Source: DASRIA01 sp035650255 (GTDB lineage: Bacteria > Actinomycetota > Thermoleophilia > Solirubrobacterales > JBBDJG01). Taken from it: DNA of 62,447 nucleotides. Below the pieces are notes generated by a model, which was given only the letters and a program-made list of their open reading frames with translations, did not search any database and was not told the DNA's origin. This document shows positions 8,139-15,740 of this stretch, one piece after another; position 1 is the first letter of the stretch; every line of letters starts with the position of its first letter. The stretch is from NCBI GenBank assembly GCA_035650255.1, contig DASRIA010000013.1, positions 1 through 62,447 on the forward strand, given 5' to 3'. The position numbers and the translations under genes were made by a program.

Positions 8139-8479
8139 GAGCGTTCCTCCTTACCCGGGCGGCCTTCCCGCCGCCGGTCGCAGTTACGGAACGCTTGGCA
8201 TTCTCGGCTGACAGGGCCTCGGGGTCTTTAGACACAGGTCGGAGATTTCCGGCCCCCGTTTCTCCCATCGGTCGAAGCGGTTTTTCCGCATTCCAGGGCG
8301 GTTTGGCCGCAGTTTCCGAGCGATCATGGGGCGCCATGCGGCCACCGTGTCACCTCGAAGTCGGTATGCGACCTCCAGGTGACGGTGTCGAGCGCCTGGA
8401 CCGCGTGTCGAAGCCGCAGGCCGGAATTACCGACCACCGTCACGTAGAAGGGAGCTGCGCTTTCGCCGAACATCCCCGC
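8139..8479. other. Intergenic region between divergent amt and WS/DGAT genes
   Basis: 341 bases with no convincing gene. It contains several short repeats of the type GCGGTTT or CGTTTCTC on the plus strand (around 8258-8265, 8277-8284, 8291-8298 and 8305-8311), read as GAAAC/AAACC on the minus strand toward amt. They may be nitrogen-regulator boxes, but they do not fit the spacing of the actinobacterial GlnR box. Nearer the acyltransferase is an imperfect inverted repeat, CACCGTGTCACCT (8343-8355) against AGGTGACGGTG (8377-8387). No clear -10/-35 pair was found for either gene. Confidence 0.35.
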
Positions 8480-9937
8480 ATGACGCGCTTGTCGTCATTG
8501 GATGGGTCGTTTCTGCGGCTCGAGACCCCGAACGCACACATGCACGTCGCCTGGAGCGGCCTCTTCGAGCCGCCCGCCGGACCTCCTCGCCCGACGGTGA
8601 GGGCGCTCCGGGCGAAGGTCGCCACGCGGCTCGCGCGAGTCCCGCGCTTCCGCCAGCGGCTCGCGTTTCCGCCGCTGCGGCTGGCCGAGCCCTCCTGGGT
8701 CGACGACCCCGGATTCGACGTCGCCGATCACGTGACCGCGCTCGCAGGGGGAGACGAGCCGGTCCCGCTGGAGCAGTTCCGCAGGCTGACCGACGCGACG
8801 CTGTCGGAGCCGCTGGATCGCGCGCGGCCGCTGTGGCACCTGTACCTGGTGCCCCGGCTCGCGGACGGCCGCCTCGGAGTCGTCTTCAAGATGCATCACG
8901 CCCTCGTGGACGGGAAGTCCGCGGTCGAACTGGCGCTATTGCTGTTCGACCTCACACCCGACGCCCAGCCGGAGCCCGCGGATGAGTGGTGTCCGGCCCC
9001 TCCTCCAAACGCCGCGCGCCGTGCGCTCGACGCGTTCGCCAGCAATGCTGCCGAGCCGTTGCGCGCGGCGCGCGGCATGGCCCGCATGGCCGGGCGCCCC
9101 GGGGAGGGCGGGATCGCGGGCACCCTGAGGCGCGCCGCGCTCGCGTTCGAGCAGGACCTGCTGCGATCGGCGCCCCCCTCCTATCTCAACGCCCCGATCG
9201 GGCCGGCCCGGGTGCTGGTCCGCCATCGCGCGCCGATGGACGACATCGTGCGAGCGAAGCAGCGCGCGGGTGTGACCGTGAACGACGTGTGCCTTGCAGC
9301 GGTCTCCGGCGCCCTGCGCGAGCTCGCGCTGCTGCGCGGGGAGCGCCCGCACCCGCTGAAGGCGATGGTGCCGGTCAGCGTCCGCGCCGACGACCAGAGC
9401 CGGGACCTCGGCAACCGGATCTCGTTCGCCTTCATCGAGCTCCCGGTCGAGATCGCCACCCGGCCGGGCCGGCTGGCGCGGGTCCACGAGGCGACTGCGG
9501 CTTTCAAGGCCTCGGGCCGGCCCGCCGGCACGGGCGCGGTGCTCGGCGCGCTCGGCCTGCTGCCCGACCCGCTCAAGAACCAGGCAGCCCGCATGGCATC
9601 CAGCGCGCGCGTCTTCAACCTCACGGTCTCGAACATCCCCGGGCCGCGCCTCCCGGTCTACATGCTGGGAGCGGAGTTGAGCGAGGCCTACCCCGTCGTG
9701 CCCCTCGCGGAGCAGCATGCGCTGTCGATCGGGATGTTCAGCTACCGCGAGTCGATGTTCTTCGGGCTGTACGCGGATCCGGGCGCGCTGCCGGAAGTCG
9801 AGTCGCTGCCGCGCTTCCTGGAGGGCGAGATCCGCGCACTCGCCGGCCCGCGCCGCCGCCGCACGCGGGACGTCGCGGAACGCCGCAACGGCCGCCCGGG
9901 CCGCCCGCCGCGCCGCAGTACGCTCGCGCCGCTGTAG
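8480..9937 (+). CDS. Wax ester synthase/diacylglycerol O-acyltransferase (WS/DGAT family)
   Basis: 485 residues, typical for actinobacterial WS/DGAT. It transfers an acyl group from acyl-CoA to diacylglycerol or a long-chain alcohol, making storage lipid. The N-terminus begins TRLSSLDGSFLRLETPNAHM, the standard start of the family. The active-site motif HHALVDGKS matches HHxxxDG (about residues 141-147). The conserved C-terminal block SNIPGPRLPVYMLGAEL is also intact. ATG 8480 is chosen because the family homology begins there; no good Shine-Dalgarno sequence precedes it. The frame stays open upstream through noncoding-looking sequence. The C-terminal 30 residues are very Arg-rich. It stands alone on the plus strand and is divergent from amt, so storage lipid and nitrogen uptake genes share a regulatory region. 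Confidence 0.9.
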   Translation: MTRLSSLDGSFLRLETPNAHMHVAWSGLFEPPAGPPRPTVRALRAKVATRLARVPRFRQRLAFPPLRLAEPSWVDDPGFDVADHVTALAGGDEPVPLEQFRRLTDATLSEPLDRARPLWHLYLVPRLADGRLGVVFKMHHALVDGKSAVELALLLFDLTPDAQPEPADEWCPAPPPNAARRALDAFASNAAEPLRAARGMARMAGRPGEGGIAGTLRRAALAFEQDLLRSAPPSYLNAPIGPARVLVRHRAPMDDIVRAKQRAGVTVNDVCLAAVSGALRELALLRGERPHPLKAMVPVSVRADDQSRDLGNRISFAFIELPVEIATRPGRLARVHEATAAFKASGRPAGTGAVLGALGLLPDPLKNQAARMASSARVFNLTVSNIPGPRLPVYMLGAELSEAYPVVPLAEQHALSIGMFSYRESMFFGLYADPGALPEVESLPRFLEGEIRALAGPRRRRTRDVAERRNGRPGRPPRRSTLAPL

Positions 9938-9952
9938 GCCGCCCCGGACATT

Positions 9953-9966
9953 CCGGCGAGCGCCGG
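9953..9966. terminator. Possible bidirectional hairpin between convergent genes
   Basis: The perfect 6-bp inverted repeat CCGGCG-ag-CGCCGG lies in the 31-base gap between the WS/DGAT and MBL stop codons. The loop is only 2 bases and there is no T-tract, so it is a weak candidate. Confidence 0.25.
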
Positions 9967-9968
9967 GC

Positions 9969-10718
9969 TCAGACGTGTTTGGCCCGGCGGGCCTCCGCCA
10001 CCGCGGCCGCCGGGCTGCCGCGATACGGCTCGCCGTGGCCGGGCAGCACCACCTGGGCGTCGAGCGTCTCGATCAGCCCCAGCGACTCCAGCGCCTGCAC
10101 GTTCGAGACGTTCATGGCGGAGGGAAAGCGCTGCGGCCCCCGCTTGCCCGTGACCGGGTTCCACGTACACAGCGCGTCGCCGGCGAACAGCACGCCGAGC
10201 CAGTCGAAGTGGATCACGCAGTGCCCCGGCGTATGGCCGGGCGTGTGCACGACGCGCGGACTGCCCGGCACGTCGAGCACGGCGCCGTCCTCGAACGTCG
10301 CCGCGCCCTCGACCTTCGGCGGGCGCGCGGCGCCGCCGCGGGTGAGATGGACCATCAGGCGCCAGACTTGCGGCCGCCGCAGGTACTTCGCGAGGTGACG
10401 GGGACTGGCGTCGCCCTGCTTGGGTCCCGGCTTGCGCAGAGTCGTGTCGTCGGCGGAGTGGATCAGCACCCGCGCCCCGGCATCCCGCAGGCGCGGCGCG
10501 ATCCCGGTGTGGTCCGCATCCGAGTGAGTCAAGACCAGCGCGGCGACATCCGACGGCGCGCGGCCGATCGAGCGGAGGTCCGCCTCGAGCGTCTTCGCAT
10601 ATGCGGGAATGCCCGCGTCCACCGCGGTCAGGCGGCCGCCATCGTCGACGACGTACCAGTTCACCCATTCGTCGCCGAGCCCGTACACGCCCGGGACGAT
10701 CTCGACCGGCCCCTTCAC
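9969..10718 (-). CDS. MBL-fold metallo-hydrolase
   Basis: 249 residues. It has the metallo-beta-lactamase fold with metal-site motifs LTHSDADHTG (a variant of HxHxDH in which the second His is Asp), HTPGHTPGHCV, FAGDALCTW and the C-terminal LPGHGEPYRG. The family hydrolyses thioesters, lactones, phosphodiesters and other substrates, so the reaction is not predictable. The start is GTG 10716-10718. It lies 10 bases downstream of metE on the same strand and is probably cotranscribed with it. The D-for-H change in the first metal motif could alter metal occupancy, though such variants occur in other family members. Confidence 0.85.
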   Translation of the reverse strand: MKGPVEIVPGVYGLGDEWVNWYVVDDGGRLTAVDAGIPAYAKTLEADLRSIGRAPSDVAALVLTHSDADHTGIAPRLRDAGARVLIHSADDTTLRKPGPKQGDASPRHLAKYLRRPQVWRLMVHLTRGGAARPPKVEGAATFEDGAVLDVPGSPRVVHTPGHTPGHCVIHFDWLGVLFAGDALCTWNPVTGKRGPQRFPSAMNVSNVQALESLGLIETLDAQVVLPGHGEPYRGSPAAAVAEARRAKHV

Positions 10719-10728
10719 GGGCCGGACC

Positions 10729-13041
10729 TTACCGCGAGCTCGGAACCAGTTCCTCGCGCAGCTGCTTCGCCGCCGCGACCATGTTCTTGAGCGAGGGCTC
10801 GACCTCCTCGTAGCGGCGCGTCTTCAGGCCGCAGTCGGGGTCGACCCACAGCTGCTCGGGCTGCAGCACCTGCGCCGCGAGCCGCAGCAGCTCCGCCATC
10901 TCCTCGGTCGAGGGGATGCGTGGGGAGTGGATGTCGTAGAGACCGGGGCCGATCTCGTTCTCGTAGCCCGTGCGCTTCCAGTCCTCCAGCAGCTCCATCT
11001 TGGAGCGGGCGGCCTCGATCAGCAGCACGTCGGCGTCCATCTCCTGGATCTGGCGCATGATGTCGCCGAACTCCGAGTAGCACATGTGCGTCTGGATCTG
11101 GGTCTCGTCGCGCACCGAGGACACCGACAGGCGGAAGGAGTACACCGCCCAGTCGAGGTACTCGTCCCAGCGGTCGGAGCGCAGCGGCAGGCCCTCGCGA
11201 ATCGCGGGCTCGTCGACCTGGATGATGTCGACACCCGCGGACTCGAGGTCCGAGACCTCGTCGCGGATCGCGAGCGCGAGCTGCTTGCACGTCTCCGAGC
11301 GCGGCTGGTCGTCGCGCACGAACGACCACATGAGCATCGTCACCGGGCCGGTGAGCATGCCCTTCACCTGCTTGTCCGTGAGGGACTGGGCGTACTTGAT
11401 CCACTCGACGGTCATCGCGTTGGGCCGCGAGACGTCGCCGAAGATGATCGGCGGCCGCACGTAACGCGAGCCGTAGCTCTGCACCCATGCGTTGTCGGTG
11501 AACACGTAGCCGTCCATCTGCTCCGCGAAGTACTGGACCATGTCGTTGCGCTCGGGCTCGCCGTGCACGAGCACGTCCAGGCCGATGTCCTCCTGCAGGC
11601 GGATCACGCGCTCGATCTCCTCGCGCATCAGGTCGAGGTACTTGCTGTCGTCGATCTCGCCCTTGCGCAAGCGGGCGCGAGCGGTGCGGATCTCGGCCGT
11701 CTGCGGGAAAGAGCCGATCGTCGTGGTCGGGAAGAGCGGCAGGCCGAGGCGCTCGTGCTGCGCGTCACGCCGGGTCGAGAACGGGCTCTCGCGGCGCGCG
11801 TCGGCCTCTGTCACCTTCGCCAGCCGCTCGCGCACCTGCGGGTTGCGCGTGCGCGGCGAGTTGCGCCGGTCCTCGAGCGCCTTGGCGTTCTCGTCGAGCG
11901 CGGCCGAGATCGCGTCGCGGCCTTCGTTCACGGCGCGCGTCAGCGCGGCCACCTCGTCGAGCTTCTGCACCGCGAACGACATCCAGCTCAGCACCTCCGC
12001 GTCGAGGCGCGGCTCGTTCGTCTTGTCGACCGGCGAGTGCTGCAGCGAGCTCGACGTCGAGACGACGATGTTGCCGCCGGTCCGCTCGCGCAGCTCGTCG
12101 ATCAGGTCGAGGCTGGCAGCGAGGTCGTTGATCCACACGTTGCGGCCGTTGACCACCCCGGCGAACAGGGTCTTGTCCTCGGGCCAGCCGTGCTGCGCGA
12201 CCAGCTCGCGGTTGTGCGGGCCGTAGACGAAGTCGAGCGAGACACCTGCCACCGGGAGGCGGGTCAGCACGGGATAGGCGTCGCCCACGTGGTCGAAGTA
12301 CGTGGCGATCACGATCTTCGGGGCGCCCTCGACGGCAGCCAGCTTCGTGTAGGCGCGCTCGAGAGCTTCCAAGTCATCCTTGGTGCGGTCCTCGACCAGC
12401 ACCGGCTCGTCGAACTGCACCCATTCCGCGCCCAGCTTGCCCAGCTCCGCCAGCACCTCGGCGTACACCTCGACGAGGCTGTCGAGCAGCGTCAGGTGGT
12501 CGAACTCCTCACCCGCCGACTTGGCCTGCAGCAGGAACGTGAGCGGGCCGACCAGCACGGGCTTGGTCTGGATGCCCTGCTCCTTCGCCTCCGCGTAGTG
12601 CTCCAGCGGCTTCCGCGAGCTGAAGCGGAACTTCATGCCCGGCTCGAGCTCGGGAACGATGTAGTGGTAGTTGGTGTCGAACCACTTCGTCATCTCCATC
12701 GCGGTCACGTCCACCCCGCCGGTCTGGCGGCCGCGCGCCATCGCGAAGTAGGTGTCGAGGTCCATGTCGCTCTGGCCGTCCCACTCGTAGCGGGCCGGCA
12801 CGGCGCCGACCATCGCGACGGTGTCGAGCACCTGGTCGTAGAGGGAGAAGTCGTTCGAGGGGATCAGGTCGATCCCGGCGTCGCGCTGCAGCTTCCAGTT
12901 CGCCGCGCGCAGGTCCTTCGCAGTCCCCAGCAGGTCCTCCATCGAGCGGTCTCCCGACCAGTAGGACTCGGTCGCGGACTTGAGCTCACGCTGGGGGCCG
13001 ATGCGCGGAAACCCCAGCACGTTGGATAGTGCCTGTGGCAA
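10729..13041 (-). CDS. metE: Cobalamin-independent methionine synthase
   Basis: 770 residues, the normal MetE length. It transfers a methyl group from methyltetrahydrofolate polyglutamate to homocysteine using catalytic zinc. The N-terminal half opens with SNVLGFPRIGPQRELKSA. The catalytic half has FPTTTIGSFPQTAEIR, LVHGEPERNDMVQYF, the zinc-site regions HMCYSEFGDI and the C-terminal DPDCGLKTRRYEEV. I place the start at TTG 13039-13041 because AGGAGG stands seven bases before it and the conserved N-terminus begins there; an in-frame ATG 57 bases upstream lacks both supports. It leads a short operon with the MBL-fold gene. No cobalamin or S-adenosylmethionine riboswitch was recognised in the 5' region. 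Confidence 0.95.
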   Translation of the reverse strand: MPQALSNVLGFPRIGPQRELKSATESYWSGDRSMEDLLGTAKDLRAANWKLQRDAGIDLIPSNDFSLYDQVLDTVAMVGAVPARYEWDGQSDMDLDTYFAMARGRQTGGVDVTAMEMTKWFDTNYHYIVPELEPGMKFRFSSRKPLEHYAEAKEQGIQTKPVLVGPLTFLLQAKSAGEEFDHLTLLDSLVEVYAEVLAELGKLGAEWVQFDEPVLVEDRTKDDLEALERAYTKLAAVEGAPKIVIATYFDHVGDAYPVLTRLPVAGVSLDFVYGPHNRELVAQHGWPEDKTLFAGVVNGRNVWINDLAASLDLIDELRERTGGNIVVSTSSSLQHSPVDKTNEPRLDAEVLSWMSFAVQKLDEVAALTRAVNEGRDAISAALDENAKALEDRRNSPRTRNPQVRERLAKVTEADARRESPFSTRRDAQHERLGLPLFPTTTIGSFPQTAEIRTARARLRKGEIDDSKYLDLMREEIERVIRLQEDIGLDVLVHGEPERNDMVQYFAEQMDGYVFTDNAWVQSYGSRYVRPPIIFGDVSRPNAMTVEWIKYAQSLTDKQVKGMLTGPVTMLMWSFVRDDQPRSETCKQLALAIRDEVSDLESAGVDIIQVDEPAIREGLPLRSDRWDEYLDWAVYSFRLSVSSVRDETQIQTHMCYSEFGDIMRQIQEMDADVLLIEAARSKMELLEDWKRTGYENEIGPGLYDIHSPRIPSTEEMAELLRLAAQVLQPEQLWVDPDCGLKTRRYEEVEPSLKNMVAAAKQLREELVPSSR

Positions 13042-13113
13042 GAAAACCTCCTGGAAAGAGGGGAGTTGGGCCAAATTTGCGCACGCCGAAGGGCGCACGT
13101 ACAGGAATCGCGC

Positions 13114-13119
13114 AGTATA
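13114..13119 (-). promoter_or_regulatory. Possible -10 element for metE
   Basis: The minus strand reads TATACT at 13119-13114, about 73 bases before the metE start. No matching TTGACA-like -35 was seen at 16-19 bases, so the assignment is tentative. Confidence 0.3.
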
Positions 13120-13235
13120 CCGGGATGCCTCGAATTCGCCACCGGAATGCGCCGTTTTGAGCCATTCTTGGACGATCGGCGCATCTTGGGCCGGCTCTCG
13201 TCAAGCTTCCCCGCGCGGCACTCGATAGATCACAC

Positions 13236-13391
13236 ATGCACGAAGCCAGCCCTCCCCTCCCCAGCTTCTTCTCCCGCGTCGGCGCCGCCCTCGCCACGCT
13301 CGCCCGCCTCGCCGGCGGATGCACGCTCGTCGACAACCCGCTTCCCGAGGTCCGGGAAGTCGGCGACGAGTGGCGCCTGATGAACCCCTAG
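13236..13391 (+). CDS. Small hypothetical protein (51 aa)
   Basis: 51 residues from ATG 13236 to TAG 13389-13391. Codon third positions are almost all G or C, as in neighbouring genes. The protein has a moderately hydrophobic middle (GAALATLARLAGG) followed by a Cys and an ordinary-looking tail ending EVREVGDEWRLMNP. Its stop overlaps the stop of the converging glycosyltransferase gene within the four bases CTAG. I recognise no family. It lies in an otherwise empty 350-base stretch between metE and that gene. It could be a short membrane-associated protein or a chance reading frame; the codon bias favours the former. Confidence 0.45.
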   Translation: MHEASPPLPSFFSRVGAALATLARLAGGCTLVDNPLPEVREVGDEWRLMNP

Positions 13392-15727
13392 CGGGTGTCG
13401 GGTAGCGGAGCGCCCCGCGGGGACAGCTCCACCGGCGTCGCCGCCAGTGCGCGCATGCGCACGTCGCGCCACGACACGCCCTCGCGGATCAGCGCGGGGA
13501 GCCCGAACAGCACCGCGGTCACGACCTCGACCGCCTGCAGGATCAGCCCGTACCCGAGCGCCGAGGCAGCGGGCACCCCGTAGGCGCCCGTCAGCACGGT
13601 GATCACCGCGAGCTGGAACACGCCGACGTTCGACGGCGTCGCGGGCAGGACCGCGGTCACGTTGACCGCGAACAAGACCGCCGCCGCCGCGCCGATGCCG
13701 GCCCGGTGATCGAGGTTCATCGCCATCAGGAGGGCGAACGCTCCCAGCAGCTGCAAGCCCCACGCGGCCAGCTGTGCACTCGTGGCCCAAGCCGCCCGCC
13801 GGGGCTGCCGGAAGACGTGCAGCCCCTTGCGCAGTCGCACGAGCGCCGCGACCGCCTCGCGCATCCACCGCGCGATCGCGCCCTGACCGCCGCCGAAGCC
13901 GAACCTCCGGCCCGCCTCCAGCAGCGACGGGAGCACGAGCACCGCGAGCGCCAGTCCCACGGGCAGGATGCTGACGAGCAGCAGCACGCCCTCGTGACCG
14001 CGCAGGATGTCGTTGCTGCCGACGACCACCACGGCCAGCAGGAACAGGGCCAGCAGGTTGAGCAGCGTCTGCGAGACCAGCGTTCCCGCGACGACCGGCA
14101 GGGACTCGCGCATGCGGCCAATCCGGCGCGCGACGATCAGCGCACGGGAAGGCTCACCGAGGCGCGCCGGCAGCGTGGCGGACATCAGCACGCCGATGGA
14201 CGTGGCGCTCAAGATCGTGCGTCGTTTCACCGGCCGGTCGGGAATCGCCGCCCGCACGATGTGGAACCACGACACGGCGCGCAGGAACATCGAGGTAGAG
14301 AACAGCCCCAGCGCGATCAACACCCAGATCGGGCTGGAGCGCAGCAGCGTCGTGGCCACGTTGTCGAAGCCGACGCGCCGCAGCGCGAGGAAGGCGAGCA
14401 GCACACCGACGATCGCGGACAGCGCGAGCGTCGCGCGCCGCAGGCCGGCGAGCGCGCGTGACCCGCGCGATGCCATGGGCGGGTCGGGCTCGATCGACGG
14501 CAAGCGGCGGGCGCGTGGGCTGGGCGTCAGGTCGCCCTGCACGAGTCCTGCCTTGACGCGCGCGGCCTGGGTCCGGTGCGCGGGCGCCGGCGCCTCGATC
14601 GCGCGCCGGTACACATCCGCAACCTGGCTCGCGACCTGCGGCCACGCGAAGTCCTGGGCGCGCACGCGCGCCGCTGCGCTCATCTGCGCGCGGCGGGCGG
14701 GGTCGAGCCAGACCGAGCGCAGCGCCTCGGCCAGCTCGAGCGGGTCACCGGGGGTGGTGAGCAGCCCGTCGCGGCCGTGCGTGACGACCTGGCGGTATCC
14801 GGCGATGTCGGAAGCGATCACCGGCGTCCCGGCGGCAAACGCCTCCGTCAGGACCATTCCAAAGCTCTCGCCGCCGAGCGACGGGGCGCACAGGACGTCC
14901 GCCTCGTGCAACCGGCGCCACAGCTCGGGGTCGTCCACGCGGCCCAGCACCTCGACGCCGTCCATGCCGCCTTCGACCTGGGCAAGCAGCGGCTCCACCC
15001 CGTCGGCCTCCGCGCCGATCACCTGCAGCCGCACCGGGATGTGCTGGCGCAGGCCTGCGAACGCCGACAGCAGGACGGGCAGGCCCTTGCGCTCCTCCTC
15101 GCGGCCGACGAACAGGATGCGGAGCGCGTCCGCGGGCGGCTTCGGGCCGCGCGCGGCGGCAGCGGTGTCGACGCCGTTCGGGATCACGTCGTACGTTCCG
15201 CCGAAGTAACGCTCGCCGGTCCAGCGCGCGGCTTCCGAGACGGCGATGCGCGCGGTCAGGCGGTTGAACACGCGGCGCGCGCCGAGTGTGCGCGCGATCG
15301 TGTTCGGGATCCAGCTGGCCGAGTAGGCATGGAACGTGCCCACCACGGGGGTGCCCGCGTCGAACGTGCACGCGTCCCAGCCGACGATCGCCGCGATCGG
15401 CTCGTGCACGTGGACCACGTCGAAGTTGCCGGCGCGCAGCTCGCGGCGCAGGCGGACCACGCTCTCCCCCGTGAAGCCCAGCCGCGACTGGGCGCCGTTC
15501 ATCGGCAGCGAGAACGTGCGGCCGAGCGGCACGACGTAGTCCGGCAGGGGAGCGGGGTCGGGCGAGCGACGGTGCAATGCACGCGTCGTCCGGTCATCGG
15601 GGTCGACCGGGCTGAGGACCTTCACGTGGTGGCCTTCGGCGAGAAACTCACGCGCCAGGGCATCGATGTGGCGCGTCACGCCTCCGGGAAAAGTCCACGA
15701 ATAAGGCGAGACCAGAGCGATCCGCAT
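13388..15727 (-). CDS. PimA-like GT4 glycosyltransferase fused to LPG-synthase-type membrane domain
   Basis: 779 residues from ATG 15725-15727. Residues 1 to about 385 are a GT-B glycosyltransferase of family 4. It begins MRIALVSPYSWTFPGGVTRH, has DVVHVHEP, ARIAVSEAAR, VIPNGVD, FVGREEERKGL and the nucleotide-sugar motif SLGGESFGMVLTEAFAAGTP (the E-x7-E core). It closely resembles phosphatidylinositol mannosyltransferase PimA. After an Arg/Pro-rich linker, residues from about 430 to 760 form about eight membrane helices of the lysylphosphatidylglycerol-synthase TM type (UPF0104), with ATLPARLGEPSRALIVARRI and ATPSNVGVFQLA. The two parts are usually separate genes. The fusion suggests that a lipid-linked sugar is made and then flipped or handled by one protein. 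The start overlaps no neighbour; the AP-like membrane gene ends 13 bases upstream. Confidence 0.85.
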   Translation of the reverse strand: MRIALVSPYSWTFPGGVTRHIDALAREFLAEGHHVKVLSPVDPDDRTTRALHRRSPDPAPLPDYVVPLGRTFSLPMNGAQSRLGFTGESVVRLRRELRAGNFDVVHVHEPIAAIVGWDACTFDAGTPVVGTFHAYSASWIPNTIARTLGARRVFNRLTARIAVSEAARWTGERYFGGTYDVIPNGVDTAAAARGPKPPADALRILFVGREEERKGLPVLLSAFAGLRQHIPVRLQVIGAEADGVEPLLAQVEGGMDGVEVLGRVDDPELWRRLHEADVLCAPSLGGESFGMVLTEAFAAGTPVIASDIAGYRQVVTHGRDGLLTTPGDPLELAEALRSVWLDPARRAQMSAAARVRAQDFAWPQVASQVADVYRRAIEAPAPAHRTQAARVKAGLVQGDLTPSPRARRLPSIEPDPPMASRGSRALAGLRRATLALSAIVGVLLAFLALRRVGFDNVATTLLRSSPIWVLIALGLFSTSMFLRAVSWFHIVRAAIPDRPVKRRTILSATSIGVLMSATLPARLGEPSRALIVARRIGRMRESLPVVAGTLVSQTLLNLLALFLLAVVVVGSNDILRGHEGVLLLVSILPVGLALAVLVLPSLLEAGRRFGFGGGQGAIARWMREAVAALVRLRKGLHVFRQPRRAAWATSAQLAAWGLQLLGAFALLMAMNLDHRAGIGAAAAVLFAVNVTAVLPATPSNVGVFQLAVITVLTGAYGVPAASALGYGLILQAVEVVTAVLFGLPALIREGVSWRDVRMRALAATPVELSPRGAPLPDTR

Positions 15728-15740
15728 CCGGGCGATGCTA

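Noticed and set aside
8258..8320. GlnR box upstream of amt
   Set aside because: GAAAC-like elements occur, but not with the paired GTnAC and six-base spacing expected.
10609..13029. 806-codon open frame on the plus strand opposite metE
   Set aside because: It is antisense to a full-length metE with clear motifs. Its composition (Arg, His, Leu, Val runs) is typical of shadow frames in high-GC DNA.
12980..13235. Cobalamin or S-adenosylmethionine riboswitch before metE
   Set aside because: No B12 box, and no S-box stem arrangement, was recognised in the leader.
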